This document shows positions 5,070 through 6,812 of a stretch of DNA of 6,812 nt, in pieces. The stretch lies in the NCBI GenBank assembly GCA_003662985.1, contig QMZD01000095.1, positions 1-6,812 of the forward strand. Reading direction: 5' to 3'. The translations under genes were made by a program, and so were the position numbers. The notes beneath the pieces were generated by a model that saw nothing but the letters and a program-made list of their open reading frames with translations, was not told the origin of the DNA and did no database searches. Position 1 is the stretch's first letter. The number at the start of each line of letters is the position of its first letter. The stretch is from Archaeoglobales archaeon. Its GTDB lineage: Archaea > Halobacteriota > Archaeoglobi > Archaeoglobales > Archaeoglobaceae.

Positions 5070-6140
5070 CTCTAAGATCTCCCTATCAAGAAAGGATTTA
5101 ATATATTCGTAAACGTTAGGAGAGACCCAGTAAACCCTATCCCATCCTCCCTCATCCTTCAAAAACTTCTCGCTTTTGAGATAGGCATAACTCGCTCCAA
5201 CAAACCCCTCAACCTGCTGACCGACGATTATCTTCTCTATCTCTTCGAATGTCAGTCCAAGAGGCGTTTTTCCTTTGAAATCCCTGTCAACTATCCCGAA
5301 ACCATTCTTGTTTGGATCATAAAAGATTATCAGCTCAGAATACAAACCGGTGGATGGGGGATTTTTGAGAGCGGAATGTAAAGAAACTTTGCTAATTTTT
5401 CCCTCCGTGGTAGCCTCAATGGCGTAATTGACGCCTGAATACTCGGATTCAGCGATTTTTTCACCCTTCTCAGCCGGAGAATAATATTTCACAACTTCAA
5501 GCTCTTCTGCAGCTTTCGCTTCGGTCCAGGTTGTCCCGCATGGAGAAGGTCTTTCAGGAGAGATAATGCATCCGTGGCCGGGGAGATAGTACTGGCAGGA
5601 GGTGCAGATGTAGAATTTATCAACCTCCTCTTCTTTCCTTTGAAATAATCTTTCTCTTTCCTCATGTTTCTTAGCAGCGTATTCCAAAATTTTGTCGAAT
5701 TCTCCTTTATCAAGGATTATTTTAACTCTAACCCTTTCAACAACTGGGATTTTCTTGAATGCATCGTAAAGCACCTTCGCCATGCATTCAGAGGTCTTCT
5801 GATCGATATCGGTTAAATTTAGCACAACCTTTTCCTTCCTGAACCTGTATTCAACCCCTTTGATTCTGTTCAAAACTTCCCCAATCAAAGATTCAAGGGC
5901 CGAGACAGCTTCTTCACTTAGCTCACCTGCAACTTGTATGTGAAATCCTGCTACTTCCACATCAGAGAGAGATGAAGAGATGACTAGGTCGATTCCGTCC
6001 TCAAGGCTGTCAGCTTTTTCAACAAGTTCAAAACCTCTCAGGCTAACTCCTTTAACTCTCTCTCCCGCATAAATTTCATTAATTTCAGCACAGTCTTCCT
6101 CCAGGTTTATTTTTTCTGGATCAATATATCTGTTTATCAT
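5052..6140 (-). CDS. CdhC-like protein: CODH/acetyl-CoA synthase beta-subunit homologue lacking the distal nickel ligands
   Basis: Homologous to the acetyl-CoA synthase (beta, CdhC) subunit of the archaeal CODH/ACS complex along most of its 362 residues. IYAGERVKG at 23-31 and RGFELV at 35-40 match the CdhC start (FEGERVRK...LELV). C179, C182, C191 and C201 reproduce the C-x2-C-x8-C-x9-C signature that binds the [4Fe-4S] cluster of the A-cluster, within CQYYLPGHGCIISPERPSPCG. EYSGVN at 233-238, HSALKNPP at 255-262, GFGIVDRDFKGKTPLGL at 280-296 and GGWDRVYWVSP at 331-341 are further family blocks. At the position of the Cys-Gly-Cys that bridges both nickels, this protein has Gly265-Leu266-Tyr267, and no Cys occurs after residue 201. 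It also lacks the acidic, Met/Pro-rich tail of CdhC proteins (about 470 residues). Acetyl-CoA synthesis is therefore unlikely; it may be an iron-sulfur scaffold, regulator or repurposed enzyme. GTGAG lies 3 nt before the ATG. It heads the moaD-moeA-SAM hydrolase series. Confidence 0.88.
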   Translation of the reverse strand: MINRYIDPEKINLEEDCAEINEIYAGERVKGVSLRGFELVEKADSLEDGIDLVISSSLSDVEVAGFHIQVAGELSEEAVSALESLIGEVLNRIKGVEYRFRKEKVVLNLTDIDQKTSECMAKVLYDAFKKIPVVERVRVKIILDKGEFDKILEYAAKKHEERERLFQRKEEEVDKFYICTSCQYYLPGHGCIISPERPSPCGTTWTEAKAAEELEVVKYYSPAEKGEKIAESEYSGVNYAIEATTEGKISKVSLHSALKNPPSTGLYSELIIFYDPNKNGFGIVDRDFKGKTPLGLTFEEIEKIIVGQQVEGFVGASYAYLKSEKFLKDEGGWDRVYWVSPNVYEYIKSFLDREILERLKGD

Positions 6141-6181
6141 TTTCTCACTTATTGGATTTTTATTTACTGTGAAATATTAAG

Positions 6182-6189
6182 TATTTAAG
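6182..6189 (-). promoter_or_regulatory. TATA box of the CdhC-like gene and downstream series
   Basis: On the minus strand, CTTAAATA sits about 42-49 nt before ATG 6140. A start about 25 nt downstream of the box centre would leave a leader of roughly 20 nt carrying GTGAG. It lies inside a tandem 8-nt repeat (TTAAGTAT at 6177-6184 and 6185-6192, plus strand), flanked by TGTGA at 6168-6172 and 6194-6198, which could be a regulator site. Confidence 0.45.
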
Positions 6190-6281
6190 TATATGTGAGT
6201 AATATTTGGGTAACTCATTTGGAAATTGGTATGTCAATCTCAGGAAATCTTTCGGCTCTATTTGTAAGTTTAGCCTCAAAT

Positions 6282-6296
6282 AAAAAATTGTAAAAA
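6282..6296 (-). terminator. Possible oligo-T terminator of the receiver gene
   Basis: On the minus strand, T5 (6296-6292) and T6 (6287-6282) follow each other about 100 nt after the receiver stop codon. Archaeal termination commonly uses such U-rich runs without a stem. No hairpin is evident. The placement between two genes on the same strand supports separate transcription units. Confidence 0.35.
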
Positions 6297-6397
6297 GATT
6301 TTGGTTTTGAGGGAAGATATAATTGAATTTGTGCCTTTTTGAGTTCTTTTTGTAGCCTCAGATTTTATTGTTCTGCCAAAGTTAAAAGCAAATTTAT

Positions 6398-6781
6398 TTA
6401 ATCAGGATTCAAATACTTCTCAACTATTTTTAACAATTCATCTCTCCTAAAGGGTTTCTCTATCACATCAATCGCTCCAGCCTTAAGCAAATCCTCACCC
6501 CACCTATATTTGAAGGCTGTGAGACCAATTATCTTAGCTTCTGGATCTATCTCAAGGATTCTTTTGGTGACTTCTATCCCATCCATTTTGGGAAGCATGA
6601 TTTCCATAATGACGAGGGTAGGTTTGAATTCAGAGTAGAGTTTTATTGCTTCTTCTCCATCCGTTGCAAATATGCAATCATAATCAGAGAGCATAAGCCT
6701 GAGTATATCCAAAACTCCAGTGTCATGATCGACGATCAGTATTCTTTTGTTGTTTTGCAACCGATTTTCTTCTTTCATCAT
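6398..6781 (-). CDS. Stand-alone receiver-domain protein with Glu at the phosphorylation site
   Basis: A CheY-like receiver domain with no output domain; 127 residues from the ATG at 6781. Another ATG follows directly at 6778, and a TTG at 6790 extends the frame by three residues. No clear ribosome binding site is visible. Numbering from the TTG, the first strand reads ILIVDHD at 17-23, so the usual acidic pair is Asp21-His22. The phosphorylation motif reads VIMEIMLPKMDG at 60-71, with Glu63 where Asp is expected. Thr91 (GLTAF) and Lys112 (EKPF), the conserved switch Thr and Lys, are both present. The fold should be intact, but Asp phosphorylation is not possible at the usual site. Glu often mimics the phosphorylated state, so a constitutively active or phosphorylation-independent partner protein is inferred. 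No histidine kinase lies in the window, although one may lie beyond the right end. Confidence 0.9.
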   Translation of the reverse strand: MMKEENRLQNNKRILIVDHDTGVLDILRLMLSDYDCIFATDGEEAIKLYSEFKPTLVIMEIMLPKMDGIEVTKRILEIDPEAKIIGLTAFKYRWGEDLLKAGAIDVIEKPFRRDELLKIVEKYLNPD

Positions 6782-6812
6782 ATCAATCAATTAAGAGTTT
6801 AAGTCAAAGTAA

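Larger units (their letters stand above)
6141..6397. other. AT-rich intergenic region between the receiver gene and the CdhC-like gene
   Basis: This 257-nt stretch holds the promoter described at 6182-6189 and T-runs on the minus strand at 6282-6296. An 8-nt direct repeat TAGCCTCA occurs at 6271-6278 and 6353-6360. The only ATG-initiated plus-strand frame noted, from 6232, encodes 20 residues with no recognisable features. I see no convincing gene or structured RNA here. Confidence 0.5.

Noticed and set aside
6232..6294. Short plus-strand frame in the intergenic region
   Set aside because: It encodes only 20 residues, has no ribosome binding site, and its composition fits the AT-rich background.
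6271..6360. TAGCCTCA direct repeats as possible mobile-element or attachment-site ends
   Set aside because: Only 8 nt match, there is no transposase or integrase nearby, and no other hallmark of insertion.

Overview
The window looks like a piece of a euryarchaeal chromosome, most likely a thermophilic, Wood-Ljungdahl-pathway lineage such as the Archaeoglobales or a relative. Four things point this way. The archaeal lipid enzyme geranylgeranyl reductase is present. A pyruvoyl-type arginine decarboxylase is present. A protein is clearly homologous to the archaeal CODH/acetyl-CoA synthase beta subunit (CdhC). Proteins are rich in Lys, Glu and Ile, and promoters are archaeal in style, with TATA-like boxes and some leaderless starts. 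The exact genus is an inference; no rRNA or other marker is present.

Layout, plus strand (1-2529): the last 22 codons of a 4Fe-4S ferredoxin-type protein; a 396-residue digeranylgeranylglycerophospholipid reductase; a pyruvoyl-dependent arginine decarboxylase packed 9 nt behind it; then an AbrB-type antitoxin and PIN-domain toxin pair (VapBC type). The VapBC pair has its own promoter, in which a near-perfect 22-bp palindrome overlaps the TATA-like element and ends 5 nt before an apparently leaderless start codon. The ferredoxin and reductase form a plausible electron-donor/enzyme pair for saturating archaeal membrane lipids.

Layout, minus strand (6781 down to 2589): a stand-alone receiver-domain protein; an AT-rich gap of about 257 nt holding a promoter; then a tight, probably co-transcribed series: a CdhC-like protein, a MoaD-type ubiquitin-fold protein ending in Gly-Gly, a MoeA molybdopterin molybdenumtransferase, and an S-adenosylmethionine hydroxide adenosyltransferase (DUF62). 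The two gene blocks converge at about 2530-2588.

The most notable content is on the minus strand. The CdhC-like protein keeps the four cysteines that bind the [4Fe-4S] part of the acetyl-CoA synthase A-cluster, in exact C-x2-C-x8-C-x9-C spacing. It lacks the Cys-Gly-Cys that holds the distal nickel, and also the usual C-terminal tail, so it should not be an ordinary acetyl-CoA synthase. It is followed by molybdenum/tungsten-cofactor genes, and an 11-nt triplicated repeat lies across its stop codon. Losing two copies of that repeat would join it in frame to MoaD. The receiver protein has Glu in place of the phosphorylatable Asp. MoeA carries a 12-nt minisatellite that encodes a Tyr/Ser/Lys-rich insert just before its conserved LPGNP loop. 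No tRNA, rRNA, CRISPR array or insertion sequence was seen.
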